From Ecdyonurus torrentis (lineage: Eukaryota > Arthropoda > Insecta > Ephemeroptera > Heptageniidae): a DNA stretch of 64,000 nt. The stretch covers positions 7,017,534 to 7,081,533 of the forward strand of contig OX439132.1 of NCBI GenBank assembly GCA_949318235.1, written 5' to 3'. Both the position numbers and the translations under genes were made by a program. Positions within the stretch are counted from its first letter, which is position 1, and each line of letters begins with the position of its first letter. The notes under the pieces were generated by a model. The model had not been told where the DNA came from and ran no database searches. It was given only the letters and a program-made list of their open reading frames with translations. Below are positions 27,207-40,003 of the stretch, piece after piece.

Positions 27207-28575
27207 TTTCAGTAACACAAAGTTTAACATTGTGGAATCGTACTATTCATCTTGTGATTACAAACTATTTATATTAGTTTATAAAAGCGAAACATAGTAT
27301 GTACTAACGATTAATTATTACAACAATTATGGAGATATTAGTAATTTACAATATCAATAAAAAATTCATAAAATATGTCATCAATCATAAAAAAAAAAAA
27401 TTAAAAAAATTGAATGCATAATCCCGAACAAGAAATATAGATATGTTTTTATTTTCATTTCTTTTGTATGAGCATTAAAAGTTGCTGGTAATGTTGATAG
27501 AAATTCTATATTTAGCAATTATTTGTTAGTAATATTATTTAAAAACAAAAGCAAAAAGAGAGGAAAAAAACTTAAAAAAAAAAAAAAAAAAAAAAAGTCA
27601 CAGTTCACCATGAATATTATATATTTTTAAGTTATATGTGAATATTAATCATCATCGGTTTATTCTAAAAAATACAAATTTCTAAAATGATGCTGTAGAG
27701 AACGCTAAATAGCTGTAAATTATGTCATCTTCACGAGTTGCTGTTTGGTTGCTGTTGGTTGCTGTGCTGGTTGCATAAGTTCACACTTTATGCCTTTCTG
27801 CAGCAACGGACAAGTACTACAAGTGTCTACAACAAGTACCATCTTTCTATGTAAAATATAAAGCAATAGTAAGATATGCCTTTATACAGCCACAACTTAA
27901 TTAAAATTGTAATTATTGTATGTTTTCATATTTTCTCTAGTTAAAATGTAAATAATTATAAAAACACCTTCAAAAGGCTGGAGTTTTACAAAACATGATT
28001 TTATTTATACCAAAATACTTTTGTAAAAAAGCCCTCATTTTCATTACATTAATTCTAAAAGCATTAGAGTTTCTGAATATTAAAACTTTTTGTAAAAGCG
28101 TTTCTCTGTCAGCACGAAAAGTTATCCCTGTAGGGTATGAAATTATATTATTAAACATCTATGACACAGAAAAAGGAAAGAAAAAAAATTAAGATAAATG
28201 TGAAAAATAGGCCTTCTCTTGTCATATAAAAACATTTTTTAATTATAAAGAATTGAAATTTTATTTTAATCTAGTAATTGAAAATTAAAAAGAATGGATT
28301 GAAAAACTTTTAAAGTAATTGATTAAAATCTTATGACAAATTAATTAATTGGCAAACACAGATATTTTTAAAAGTAACTTTTATTTAATGTTTAAAAAGA
28401 ATGTATTTAAAATTTAATTAGTTAAAGTATAGAGTGCTTTGTAAAATTAATATTACATTTTCCAGTGTTTATTTCAAAAATTTGTAATATATTATTTGTT
28501 GATTTTTTTTATTTAATCAACTTTTTTATTAAATCTGGTTATGAATTCTCCAATAAAGAGTAAAAGAGCATCCGC

Positions 28576-28576
<1 letters not shown>

Positions 28577-28646
<70 letters not shown>
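28577..28646. repeat. (AG)n microsatellite
   Basis: About 70 bp of pure AG. A second, interrupted AG/GATA tract follows at 28757-28806. Confidence 0.95.
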
Positions 28647-28648
<2 letters not shown>

Positions 28649-28757
28649 GAAAGGTTAAAAAATGTTGTGATTTGAGAAGTAGATTATTATTTTTTGTGCT
28701 TTTTTACTGAGTTATCTCGACTTATTTCAAAATAAATTCAGCAATAAAATTAAAAAC

Positions 28758-28789
<32 letters not shown>

Positions 28790-29315
28790 AAGAGAGAGAG
28801 AGAGAGCGATTTTAAACATGAGTTAAGCACTTGAGCGTGAATTTACATTGGATGTTAAATTTCAGATAATCTTGCATGATAAAAGAGTACAGTACGCAGC
28901 AAAATAATAATAATAATAAATAAATATAATAACGTTACATTTTTATTCGTATTTTTAATGTTGTATGTATAGAAAATAAAAAAATATTATATAAAATTGA
29001 AATACTGTATATTTATAAAAGTGTGATAAAAATTATATAGTCGATGTCCATATTTCCCCCCATATTTCTATAATATATAACATTTTTCAAATCTTTTGCT
29101 TGCGTATTTTGTAATGTGACTCTGTTACTGTTTTTAGAGTTTGTTTTATAGTTGTTGCATCATTGAGTCCGCTGCACTGCTGTCCCTTAAGAGATAGGCA
29201 ACTTTTCGTATATCCATTTAATTATATCGTATTTACGCAATTTCTTATCAAAAAAAAAGATTATGAAATTTTATTTTCGGAGCAAAAATAATAATATTTC
29301 AACAACGTCTGCGCA

Positions 29316-29655
29316 TTAAGGGAGTAGGGGACCGACGTCGGCCATTAGACTCAAACTTTTATCGGCAAAAAAATCTGAAATTTTGCACAATGATACTTCT
29401 GCTTAAGACAATTTCAAATATATAAAAATTTTGGATGGTCACCGTGCAAATTAATTTTATATGATTTTTTGAAATTTTAAGCCCATAAGGCATAATGTTA
29501 ATTTCAATAATTTTTTTCTTTTTTTTTTTGACGGTAACACATCTTGAAATTTTTATCACGGCTAGGTGTGACCCTTAGCTACACAATGACACCAAATTTA
29601 GACCCAAAACACGAGCTAGTTTTTGAGATATAAGGTCGGTCCCCTACTCCCTTAA
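29316..29655. mobile_element. Family C copy 1, TTAA element with 21-bp inverted ends
   Basis: It begins TTAAGGGAGTAGGGGACCGA and ends in the exact inverse, flush with TTAA on both sides. It is 340 bp with an AT-rich interior and no gene. TTAA targets are known for piggyBac and Kolobok transposons; the ends alone do not separate them. Confidence 0.8.
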
Positions 29656-29670
29656 AAAAATTTTAATCTC

Positions 29671-29701
<31 letters not shown>

Positions 29702-30681
29702 TTTTAGTTATTTAATTAATGTCAGTTAAAAATAAAAAAAATTAGAAACCCTTATTGTTCTATCTAATTGTGTGATTAAAATTACCAATTCATAGTAATA
29801 AGTGAAAAATCTGATATAATATACGAAATCATATGTTTCACATTTTATTTTATGAGCACCTCAGAATTAAGCTTTACTGAATCAATTTGCTTCGAGTTTT
29901 ATAATTCTGATATTTCACGTGCATCTTAGAGAATACACTTGAACTGTTACTTCAATAACTTGAAGTTTTTAGCAAAGTTCAAAACATCATCAAATTTATA
30001 ACGTGAAATATTATGACGGTTACTTACCGGATACTGTAAAAAATTTAACTCATTTTTATTATTATAAATTACATACAAATCTCTTTTAATTGAAAAATAT
30101 ACTTAAATCAATTTAACGTAATTTTAGTTTCAACACAACCGAGTTTTCTTACATTTTTTAAAAGAATTAAAACAATGTACAGCTATAACCTAAAATATTA
30201 AAAAAATAAACACAAAACAATTTACTCCAAATTCATATGTCGTAATATAAATAAAGAAACAAATTGAAATTAAAAGCAGACATTAAAGTATTAAATATTC
30301 AACGAGAGTTTTTATTATTTTTTAACACATTTAAAAATCTCTTTATTAAACATACAGCATGTTATGGGAAATAACAAACAGAAATATTTATTATTCAACA
30401 CATTTCTATATGAATAATTCGGAAAAGTTTTTTCTTCTTTACCTACGTTAAAAAAATGTGATAAGATTTACTACTACACACAAAAACATGATAAGAAATC
30501 GGCTTGACGGTAGCAAAATAAAAGTCACTTTATACCACGTACTTTGAATATTTTATATTGAAATATGCATTAAAAAAGTTTTTAAATAAAGTATGTGATT
30601 TTCGTCTGAGAAAATCATTATACATCTATTATAAAATAGAATAATCAATCAGTGAATAGAAGATCTTTAATATATTTGACG

Positions 30682-30990
30682 TATAGGGTGTATGCATTCA
30701 TGTTAAAGTCGACGCCATGTTGGATAACTCAATAACATGGGTGGCATAGGAAAAAAATAATTTTGCCAGTTTAAAAATACTATGCAATATTTTTTAGAGC
30801 ATTGATGCTGTAAATATGTTGAATTAGTATCTCAAGTATGTGAGAAAAATAACAATAACAAAAAAATAACCGATTTCCCAAAGAAAATTACCTTAAATGA
30901 AGTTTGTCCTATGCTGAGCAATGTTATGCACTACTCCAGTATGGCCTCCAAGCGCAATAAATATGAAATCATCCGCATACACCCTATATA
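30682..30990 (+). mobile_element. Family K copy 1, TATAGGGTG-ended MITE
   Basis: About 309 bp between TATAGGGTGTATGC and GCATACACCCTATA. It shares TTCATGTTAAAGTCGACGCC, AGAGCATTGATG and GAGCAATGTTATGCA blocks with the copy at 59.5 kb. TA dinucleotides at the ends suggest a mariner-type origin. Confidence 0.8.
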
Positions 30991-31842
30991 GAATATTGGT
31001 ATAAAGCAGTTCAGATTAATGTATTACTAAATGGAAAAAAAAAATAATAGAATTAAAAAATTCGAAGTTTTTCTTTTAAATTCGTAAGTGACTATAACTT
31101 TTAAATATTGTTATAATAATGTTTTTCTCTGTTTTTGTATTGTTTTGTACTATTTTTAAATTCAATATATGTGTACTTGCACTGTTTCAGAAATAATTTG
31201 AATTTAGTTTCAAAATTTACTATTAAAATAAAGATATTCATATTAAATATTATTTAATATGCTGTGTAATAATATTGAGACAAGTTATTAAATTTAGTTG
31301 TACAATTATTTACGTACTGTACGCTTTTATAGAATGATGTTTTAGTTGAATTTCTGGTACACAAGACAAGACTTTAATTACGTACCGCGAAACAAAATGT
31401 CAGATAATTATACATTAAATTCGGAGAATCACAAAATATCAAATATCAGTCTGTATTTATATTAATTACTTATTTCAACTTTTCTTTTAAAATTCAAACC
31501 GTAAATAATAATTACATTACTTATTTATGTATGTATTTGTTATTTCCTTCAGAATAATTTTTCTTTTACAAAGTTAGTTCAAAAATATTTTAATTTTAAT
31601 ATCAAATTTGAATCCCAAACACTGCATATTTTTATTTGTCAAAAGACTTTATTTTTTGATGTCACTGAACGGAAATATATATAGCAATCATATATATAAT
31701 AAATATAGCAATCATATTATATTTCAAGTAACTACACATATATGAAAAATTATTCACAAATGTAAATATCTTACTTTTTGGTTAGTATATTAGCATATTC
31801 TTTCACTGAACTTTTAAAATTGTAGTATACATTTTTGATTTC

Positions 31843-31845
<3 letters not shown>

Positions 31846-31888
<43 letters not shown>
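31846..31888. repeat. Poly-A, 43 bases
   Basis: Pure A run with no recognisable retroelement upstream. Confidence 0.95.
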
Positions 31889-31889
<1 letters not shown>

Positions 31890-32180
31890 GAAGTCACTGA
31901 CTTAAAATATCGCTTTATAGCAAATTTTACTATAACTTGAAATTTCTACAATAAAATTGATTTAATAGCATTTCTTTCACTATAAATTACAATAATTATA
32001 TAACCAAGTAAGTAATAAAAATAAAGAAAAATGACAATTTTGCATTGAAAAATATTTAAAGAGATATTTTAAAATGATAATTTATTATGTTTTTCCTTAT
32101 AGTTTTATGTCCCATTGTTGTAAGTCTTTAGACATTATTTATTCCTTTACAATAAAATTTATTGTATTTTTTTTTTTCAG

Positions 32181-32216
32181 TTTTATGAGTACCTGATACA
32201 GCAGGCTATCAAATAA
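32181..32216 (+). CDS. Candidate terminal exon, 11 codons plus stop
   Basis: A run of T ending TTTTTTTCAG is followed by the only open frame, FYEYLIQQAIK and then TAA. AATAAA overlaps the stop codon at 32212-32217. G+C is clearly above the flanks, with codons such as GAG, TAC, CTG, CAG, CAG, GCT and ATC. That would suit the last exon of a plus-strand gene with a distant upstream exon. Twelve codons is very little evidence, and T-rich acceptors are frequent in this DNA. No protein match is claimed. Confidence 0.25.
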   Translation, partial: FYEYLIQQAIK

Positions 32217-32791
32217 AAGTGCACAAACTATTATTTTAAATTAACATATATTTAATAATAACCTCAAGAGATTTGATATTTTATGGAAATAATATTATTT
32301 TAGATACAATAAACTATGTAAATTTCAATTAGTATAATAATATAGTTTAGATAATTTACTGATGACAAGTTTGAAAACTATATACATGATAATGTAAATT
32401 AAGAGTTATACGTATAATAGTTAAGGATATTCTATGTTAAATTAATTAAAAATATATATAATTTATACTTAATATCATACTACCTTTATTATACTTAGAA
32501 AGTGTATATTTAACATTTTGCAGTTAAAAACATATTACATTTTCCAATACATTGACACAAGAACATGCTTTATTTTGTGTCTAATAATAAACTTGTCTAT
32601 AACCTTGTTCTACCTCGTCAACGATCGCCTCAAAAAATAAAACAAAAAAATAAATCAAAAGGTTATTGTTAAAACATTCACTAAGTATTCGTGACGTCAT
32701 GATCATAATCAATTACAACGTTTGTTGTTTGTTCACGAAATGTAAAGAATAATTTTGGTACTTCATATACGAATTGATTGCAAAAATAATG

Positions 32792-33099
32792 TTAAAGGAA
32801 TAGAACACATTGACCAAAAAACATGTCTTGTATCCTAAAATACCTAAATATTAACGTTAATTTAACCGGAGTTATTGATTTCTAATTTATTTTCCATTTA
32901 CAGAATGTCAGATGCATGTTTATGACGTCACAGCTTACTAGTCCACGTGCGCGGAAACTGTGACGTCATAAATATGCAGCTGACATTTTGTGAATGTAAA
33001 ATAAATTAGAAATCAATGACTCCGGTCACATTAACGTTGATATTTAGGTATGTTAGGATAATAGACATGTTTTTTGTTCAAAGTGTTCTATGCCTTTAA
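32792..33099. mobile_element. Family B copy 1, long palindromic TTAA element
   Basis: 308 bp, nearly palindromic over its whole length. It starts TTAAAGGAATAGAACAC and ends GTGTTCTATGCCTTTAA. The arms are about 140 bp around a short loop containing CTAGTCCACGTGCGCGG. TGACGTCA occurs in each arm (32923-32930 and 32961-32968). The first ~13 bases match family A, so both were probably mobilised by the same transposase. There is no coding capacity. Confidence 0.85.
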
Positions 33100-33618
33100 G
33101 AGCTTAAATTTTTACGTTTTTAAAATAAAACTGCTTGGGAAAAAAATGATTATATGAATCTTTTTGCCATTAAGAATTAGTAACTCTCTGAACAAATTGA
33201 ATGTTGTTAAATTGTAATTGAGGTAAAGTTTTCATATAATTTAATAGATTAATAAATTTTATAATTATTATTGTGTATAACTTACTTGTTAGTATTTAGT
33301 ATGGAGTCAAAGTACTATATTTAACTCTATTTAATTAGAAAAGCTTTGTTTTGTTTTCTTTTCTTATAATAAATGCAAAAGTTTTTTGTCTTACAAAAGA
33401 ATAATTTTTTTCCCTTAACTACAGGGGTTAAAAACCAACCGAAGCAGTTAAATTTTGTAGGAATTACGAGAAGAAAAAACAACACGCAAAAAAATATAAT
33501 TGAATAATATCGTCTGGGTTAAGTGTAATTTTATCCTGTTAAAGTAAGATGTGTAATGGAATAAATAATTTTAAATTTATTCAAAACTCCCTAAGCTACT
33601 TAAGTGTTCTAATTTCTA

Positions 33619-33935
33619 TTAAAGACGTAGAACACCTTGAACAAAAAACTTGCCTAATATCCTTACATACCCAAATATCAACATTATTTTGGTCGGAGTC
33701 ATTGATTTCTAATTTATTTTCCATTTACAAAGTGTCAGTTGCGGGTTTACTACGTCACAGCTCGCTTGTTTCCGCGCGCGTGGACTAGGCGAGCTGTGAC
33801 GTAGTAAACCCGCAACTGACATTTTGTAAGTGGAAAATAAATTAGAAATCAATGACTCCGACCAAAATAATGTTGATATTTGGGTATGTTAGGATATTAG
33901 GCAAGTTTTTTGTTCAAGGTGTTCTACGCCTTTAA
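33619..33935. mobile_element. Family B copy 2, long palindromic TTAA element
   Basis: 317 bp palindrome from TTAAAGACGTAGAACACC to GGTGTTCTACGCCTTTAA, only about 520 bp after copy 1. Its loop CTAGTCCACGCGCGCGG (read on the minus strand) is in the opposite orientation to that of copy 1. Where copy 1 has TGACGTCA in both arms, this copy has CTACGTCA in both arms. An open frame of about 79 codons ending near 33788 is only a translation of the left arm. Confidence 0.85.
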
Positions 33936-34729
33936 GAGTTTCTGTATTTTTTCTTAAAAACAAGGTATCTGACTTCATTTTAAATAGGTTTGTACAACGT
34001 TAAATAAACCCTTTGTTAGTTTTGTTACAAAAAGGAAAGTAATTAATGCTACTTTTAATGATAAATGCATACTAAATACACACCATTATAAGTACTGTGT
34101 ATATGTACTCGTAATTTTATAGTTAGAATTTATAGCATAATAATTTAACTTTTTTATTGTTAAGACATGTATAAATATATTATTATCTTAATGTACTCCA
34201 TATTATACTGTTCATACGATTCATATTATATTTTATAAAGCTTACTTATGTCACGTAGTAGTGCACAAGTTGGTCACGTATAACTGACGTAAGGCAATGT
34301 CATCATTGTCTAGCTTTTCTTGTCTAGCTCACACAAAGTAGAATGACACTACATGCGGGAAAACTTCATCTCTTTACTTTCTACAAAGTTAAAAGAAAAT
34401 AGGCAATTAACACGTGTAATCTTCAGCGGGAACAAAAAGTTCAAGGATCAATTTTAAAACTTTTTTTTTCTGGACATAAAATATCATATTAAACTGTAAC
34501 GTGACTCTATAAATTGGCAATCAGAATTAGAGTGTTTTAAATAATACTCTCCAAGAAGAGTATACATGTTGTTTCATTTGTTTCGTTCAGATCTCTTTCC
34601 ATTTTGTTTTTGTTAAAAAAGCAACTCTTACGATTTGTATTTACTAAAAATTTAAGGTTCATACATTACCATTCGTGGTAAAAATCATGTGATAGGCCTT
34701 TTTATAATAATTAAAAGCATTAAGGCCCA

Positions 34730-34806
34730 CGCAGTCATCTTATTTTATTTAATATTAAATTAATTTAATATTAAATGAAATAAGACGCCTGCGCGGGCCT
34801 TTATAA
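34730..34806. mobile_element. Short hairpin with TTAAGGCCC end
   Basis: A 77-bp near-palindrome. TTAAGGCCCACGCAGTCAT faces a right end of GCCTGCGCGGGCCTTTATAA, and the centre repeats TTTAATATTAAAT. It may be a tiny MITE or a deletion derivative. Only one copy was noticed. Confidence 0.5.
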
Positions 34807-35573
34807 ATAGTATCAATCATGCCAATAAAAAAAGTGATTATTATTATAATCTCATTTGAATGTTCTATAAATGTTTTACATAAGGATCGTATAACTAAAA
34901 AATATTACGACGTTTCATAATGTAAAACAATTACGTTTTCTGCTATTGTTATATAGACCATTGTACTTGGCTTAACGCAAAGAAAAGCAGCAAATTTATG
35001 CAACATGCAAAACTTTATTTACAGTACAGTCCGGTCTGCTTTGCATTATTTATAGAAGTGTAGAGAACAGATTGTTGGCATAAGTTTCATGGTAAAGTAT
35101 TTAAAAATAGGAAACAATGTGAATAAATATTTACATAAAAAGACTTTTATTTCCGTAAACAAAGAATAATTTTATGATACAAAAATAATATAATTATGAA
35201 ATTATAATATTTTTTTGTTATAATATATATATTTTTTTTGCTGAGTCGTGAAAAATAAAATAATATCTTCATTTTTTTATAAGAATGAGATAAAGATGTA
35301 TGAATGCCAGTAATATAGCACAGATGTAGAAAAGTCTTATTTCCAGTACAGCAAATGTATGATATTATATTTTTTTACTTGAGTAAATCTTACCTTGTCA
35401 ATAAATTCTCGTGTTTGCAGAATTCACATTACATTCGATGATCAGCTAATAATTTTACAATCCTCCAATGCTTTCTTTTTTTAAGGTGTTGATGTCTACG
35501 ATTGATAGAGAATAGAATTTTTCATTTTAACACCAGTCACGTCTCTCTTTCTTTTTACACTCAGCTCCTCCTT

Positions 35574-35583
<10 letters not shown>

Positions 35584-35647
<64 letters not shown>
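35584..35647. repeat. (CT)n microsatellite
   Basis: About 64 bp of CT. The Leu-Ser frame over it is an artefact. Confidence 0.95.
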
Positions 35648-35649
<2 letters not shown>

Positions 35650-36273
35650 TCCTTAATTCCTACTACTATATTTTGGCAAAGATTTTCTTTTACGTTTCCA
35701 TAGATCTCTTTTCAGCAGCACTAACTTTAATATAAAATGATGGTTCAAATTAGTGAGTAGAAAGAATAAGATTGAAAGTACTGCAATATTGACGTAATCC
35801 TTTGCCGCCAAGCTACATATTACAGTGCAATAAAAGCTAACGTTGTCTACCAAGAAACAAAATGAAAATGAAAGATCTACGTAAAGTTAAATATAAATTT
35901 TCTACAACTAGAATTTTATAGAGCAGAAGTAATTGAACTGTAGAAGAATATCATTTGTGAGCACGATGTTTGTTTTTGAGACGTTTGACTCATTTTGACA
36001 GATTTAAAAAAAATATATATTTTCAATTATATGTCAAAACTTGCATCGGATTATTCAGCTATCTCATGGGTTGGGGAGGGGGAGCTTTTTTAGACGCTTT
36101 TAGTTTGATTAATAACAATTTTTATATGTTTACTGTAATTTTTATTATATGGCTTAGATTAGTAAAGGCTACAGGGCGAACATATTTGATGCCACATATT
36201 TATGCAAGTAATTATTATCATGTAATACGAGTCTGAAAATTTTCATAATGTTAATTAATTACAATAATTTCAA

Positions 36274-36275
<2 letters not shown>

Positions 36276-36320
<45 letters not shown>
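36276..36320. repeat. Poly-T, 45 bases
   Basis: Longest homopolymer noted in the window. Confidence 0.95.
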
Positions 36321-36321
<1 letters not shown>

Positions 36322-36954
36322 TAAGTTCAACATACTATTATTTAGTTTTATCTACATATGCCATTAAAGTTACACTTTTACTTTTCATATGTTTATAAAA
36401 ATAATGATCATTATTTAAGTTGAGCCTGTCATACAGTATAATAATACAGTAACACAATCTCATAACAAATTACAATGCTTTGATGATTTATAATGAGGAA
36501 AAGAAGAAAAAGAAGACAAAAAAAATGTTGTTTCATTACCATAACGAGATGAAGAAGTTAACGAAAACCAAGTTAAAACCAAATGTGCAAAACATTATTA
36601 TTATTTTCTCTACTAAATCTAAATTTATTTGTGTGTGTATTCAACGTCATTATTTTGTTGTGATTCAATGACAAGGAAAATATCTCTCATAAGAAATGAC
36701 AATAATAATGTTATGCGTTATATCAAATTATTCCGCATGATGTTATATTCATACTTTATTATAAAAAGCAAAATGAGATTTTTATTTTTTTTTATATATT
36801 GTCATCAAAGCCATATTCATTTTTAAAAATTGAGATACATTCTTTTATATTTATTAATTTATTTTATCTAAACAGAAATTTTCTTTCTAACCATAAAAAA
36901 AATATAAAAAACTCAACAATTTTAAAAATGGTGTACATGCATAGGTAAAAAATG

Positions 36955-36985
<31 letters not shown>

Positions 36986-37286
36986 GTAAATTTTTTGAAT
37001 TTTCAAGCTTTTTAAAACCAGACGTAAACATATTGGTAACAAAAGGATTAAAGCTCGTTATTTAAACTACACACAAAAATTGAGCCAGCTTCAAAAATGT
37101 TCCTTTGTTATAAACAGCTGGACGTGACGTCGTTACCTGTTTACTACATTTATTCATATGGTCGATCATTGATATTTATTCTTTTAGAACTTTGAACTTG
37201 ATAAGAATGAAAGAAACTTCCCCAAAAAAAAATTCCACGAGTCTCAATATGCGACTCACTTTTATCGGCTCAAAAAACAAGATCAA

Positions 37287-37528
37287 CCAATGAATGTGTC
37301 TTATTTTGTTGGTCAGCCAATGAATGTTATTGAGATTCACTTTACTTTACAGAACTAGCTATAGTTTTGTTTTCAATGACGGGGAAAACTTGACTTTATC
37401 ATTTGAAATAGTATGTATTTGAATTGTTACTAACTATTAAAAGAAGTAAATAGTATCTAACATTGAGACATTAATTTGTAACATTTGACTCAAGGAGTGC
37501 CAATCAGAACAGAAATCTATCTTATTGG
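37287..37528. promoter_or_regulatory. Cluster of CCAAT boxes
   Basis: CCAAT occurs at 37287, 37317 and 37500 on plus, and ATTGG at 37524 on the other strand. The first two sit in a direct repeat CARCCAATGAATGT spaced 30 bp, a spacing typical of paired NF-Y sites. No adjacent gene is recognised, so a promoter role is only possible. Confidence 0.2.
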
Positions 37529-37673
37529 TACAAAAATTTATAATGTTTGTTAAATAATAAATCTCAGATATAATTATATATTTTTTTAATTATTTGCAAC
37601 CAAACAAAATGGTTTAAATTGTAAAAAAATAAATTCAGTTCTTATAAAATAAAATTTGATCATTAAAATACTG

Positions 37674-37797
37674 TACAGCTCTGGACAAAAGTTCCCGAAC
37701 GGGGCAGCGGCGGCCGCTGCGTTTTCTCATTGAGATAACATAGGGTGGTTGCGGGTTGCCTATGCAAATCGTTCGGGAACTTTTGGCCAGAGCTGTA
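37674..37797. mobile_element. Mariner-like MITE, 124 bp
   Basis: Terminal inverted repeats of 28 bp differ at one position: TACAGCTCTGGACAAAAGTT on the left and the inverse with GGCCAAAAG on the right. A TA at each end fits the Tc1/mariner TA target, and TACAGCTCTGG-AAAA ends are known among mariner elements. The GC-rich centre contains GCGGCCGC, which is very unusual in this AT-rich window. Confidence 0.8.
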
Positions 37798-38600
37798 CAT
37801 ATATTACAGTTTCTAAAATTTTACTGACCAAACTCTTTAATAATTGCTTGTTTTTTTGTTTCATTTATGTTTTATTATTATTATTATTATTTTTTTTTTT
37901 TTAGAATTTTTTTAGCTCAATATATATATAACAGATTTCTATATATAATATACAATAAAAAATGCGTTTCAAAAAATTAAAATAAATGAGAGTGCAAATA
38001 ATAATAATGAAATAAAAAATACTCGTCGCTCTCTATCAGAATTGAAAAAATATCTCGATCATGCCATTCAATGAAAATGCTATTTATAGTATTTTGATGG
38101 ATTATGACGTTTTCCATTGAAATAAATTTAATTGTAATAACGGTTTATATAGTTATGCAACAATTCGCGCAAAATAATCTTCTTTTAGTATAAAACCCCT
38201 AATCTGGATTAGGAAATCCAGGAAGTGCAAATTATTCAGATACCATTTACATTATTTTTGGTTCATTGAATTGTTAATTAAACCACATTTTAAATACTTA
38301 ATAATATTTAATGGAAAATCTTACTCATACTAACACAAAAATTTCCTTAAGTATTTACATAATACTAAATCTAAATTATATAATAAAATTGAAATGTAAC
38401 AATGTTACTAAAATTAAAAAGAAAAAAAAATACACCCAAAAAGTAATTTAATATTTAAATTAAAATTGAAATATTTAAAGACTTTTTAAATAACTTTTTT
38501 TTATTATTATTAATTCACGTATGAATGCATTAAAATTTTAATATAAGCGTAATTGAAGTATATAACGAAAGAATAAAATGAGTGTTGTTTTTTTGTATTC

Positions 38601-38644
38601 ATGGTGGCGCCCATGTAATCAGCATTGCCTCCAGGTGGTGCAGT
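38601..38644 (+). promoter_or_regulatory. Two CTCF-like motifs in the same orientation
   Basis: ATGGTGGCGCCC (from 38601) resembles the core AGGTGGCGC known from insect CTCF. TGCCTCCAGGTGGTGCAGT (38626-38644) aligns with the long bilaterian CTCF motif across the CC-AGGTGG-GCA core. Both point the same way about 25 bp apart, in a patch of higher G+C. The motif match is seen in the sequence; occupancy is inference. Confidence 0.4.
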
Positions 38645-39781
38645 CTACGTCACAAAGACTGGAGTGTCATCATCGTGATATAAAAATATTAATAACACTT
38701 TTCTCGACTCAAGCACTGTACTAATTGTGACAAGTTGCTCTTTACTAACGACGTGTTCAATAGTGATTAATTATCAACGTGTTGTATTAGCGAAATATTT
38801 AAAAATTTATCATTTAATGATAATTCATCATATACATCACCATTTACAATGGTTTCTTGTTAATGTATTAGAGAATATAAAAAAATACAGTCTATAATAA
38901 AAAATAGTAAATCTGTAATTTAAAACATACCTTAAAAGGTATTCACTAAACTCCGCCACTTTTTCTCTTTTTTTTTTTTTTCCAAAGCGGATTATATTAC
39001 AAACAGAACAAAAAGTAAGAAGGGGTTCCAATTTTAATAATAATAATAATTTTATTTAAGAAGCATAAAACTAAGTCCTAAGCACTTTCGCACCAATTGT
39101 AGTACTACCCTTTTCTTTTTTGATTACATACAGTAGATTAAAAAAAGGAAAAATTGAAATCATATCGTTACATTTATTTTATAAATTAAGCAGCTTGTTA
39201 ATGCTAAAAGCTAAATAATTATAATGTTAAATTTATTTTTATTATATGTTGAATCATAAAAATTAAAGCGTCAAAAAAACTTTTTGTTGAATTTATTATT
39301 ATCATTTTATATAAATAAGATTTCTTTTAATTTTGTACACAAACTGCAAGCATGAACACGCTTTAATTTATAACTTATAGTATAAACAATAAAATACTAC
39401 AAATTAAGTAACTAATTAGTAACGATATGTTAAACATAACATTATTTTAATTAGCAGAGCCGCGGGCGCAATAAGCGTTATAAAATGGTTATATATTATG
39501 TAAACAGTAACAAAAAAATATAAAATTATTAATTTGAACATTGTACAAAAAGGTTGAAATTTAATTAAATAATAGCATTATGGTGTGATAGCGTGTATGA
39601 AATATACAGCTTAAATTACACAAAATAATAATAATTGTTTTCCTGTTTTCAAGGTAAAAATGACCTAGTTTTTTTTAAACGCATGATACATATGTAACTT
39701 TTGTTATTTTGAAAATTAAAATTAATAAATGTGCATAATTAAATATAATTATGTACATTATGTTAATGAATATAATTATGT

Positions 39782-40003
39782 TTTTATACAGACGCTAATA
39801 ATTACATAGTAATTATAGTAGTTCACTTTTAGCACAATTTGTTCAACACAACTTCATCTATGCTATATCCCATAATGGCATTAATAGTGTATGTACATAG
39901 TATTGTACAGCACAATTATTTATGCTCTAATTAAGCATCTTTTATGCTATATATTGACATAAATACAGCATAAATTATGTAATTTATTCTTTCCGTGTAT
40001 AAA
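39782..40003 (+). mobile_element. Family G copy 4, ~222-bp MITE
   Basis: Ends TTTTATACAGACGCTAATAA and TTATTCTTTCCGTGTATAAA. The internal TTGACATAAATACAGCATAA is shared with copy 1. This is the copy with the clearest right terminus. Confidence 0.65.

Larger units (their letters stand above)
25484..29315. other. No gene recognised
   Basis: AT-rich with GA tracts. 27740-27776 holds a small GGTTGCTGT tandem repeat followed by GGTTGCATAAG, reminiscent of the family A landmark. Confidence 0.55.
33936..37286. other. No gene recognised apart from the short hairpin at 34.7 kb
   Basis: AT-rich with a long CT tract and the 45-base poly-T. CTCGTGTTTGCAG ending near 35420 could be an acceptor; the open frame after it ends in a T run and is not convincing. 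Confidence 0.55.

Noticed and set aside
27970..28192. Overlapping frames on both strands of about 62-65 codons
   Set aside because: Ordinary AT-rich sequence; open on both strands by chance.
23688..31888. Long poly-A runs as retroposon tails
   Set aside because: No upstream retroelement body, target duplications or reverse-transcriptase frame seen; simple homopolymers suffice.
35502..35735. 77-codon plus-strand frame
   Set aside because: Built on the CT microsatellite.
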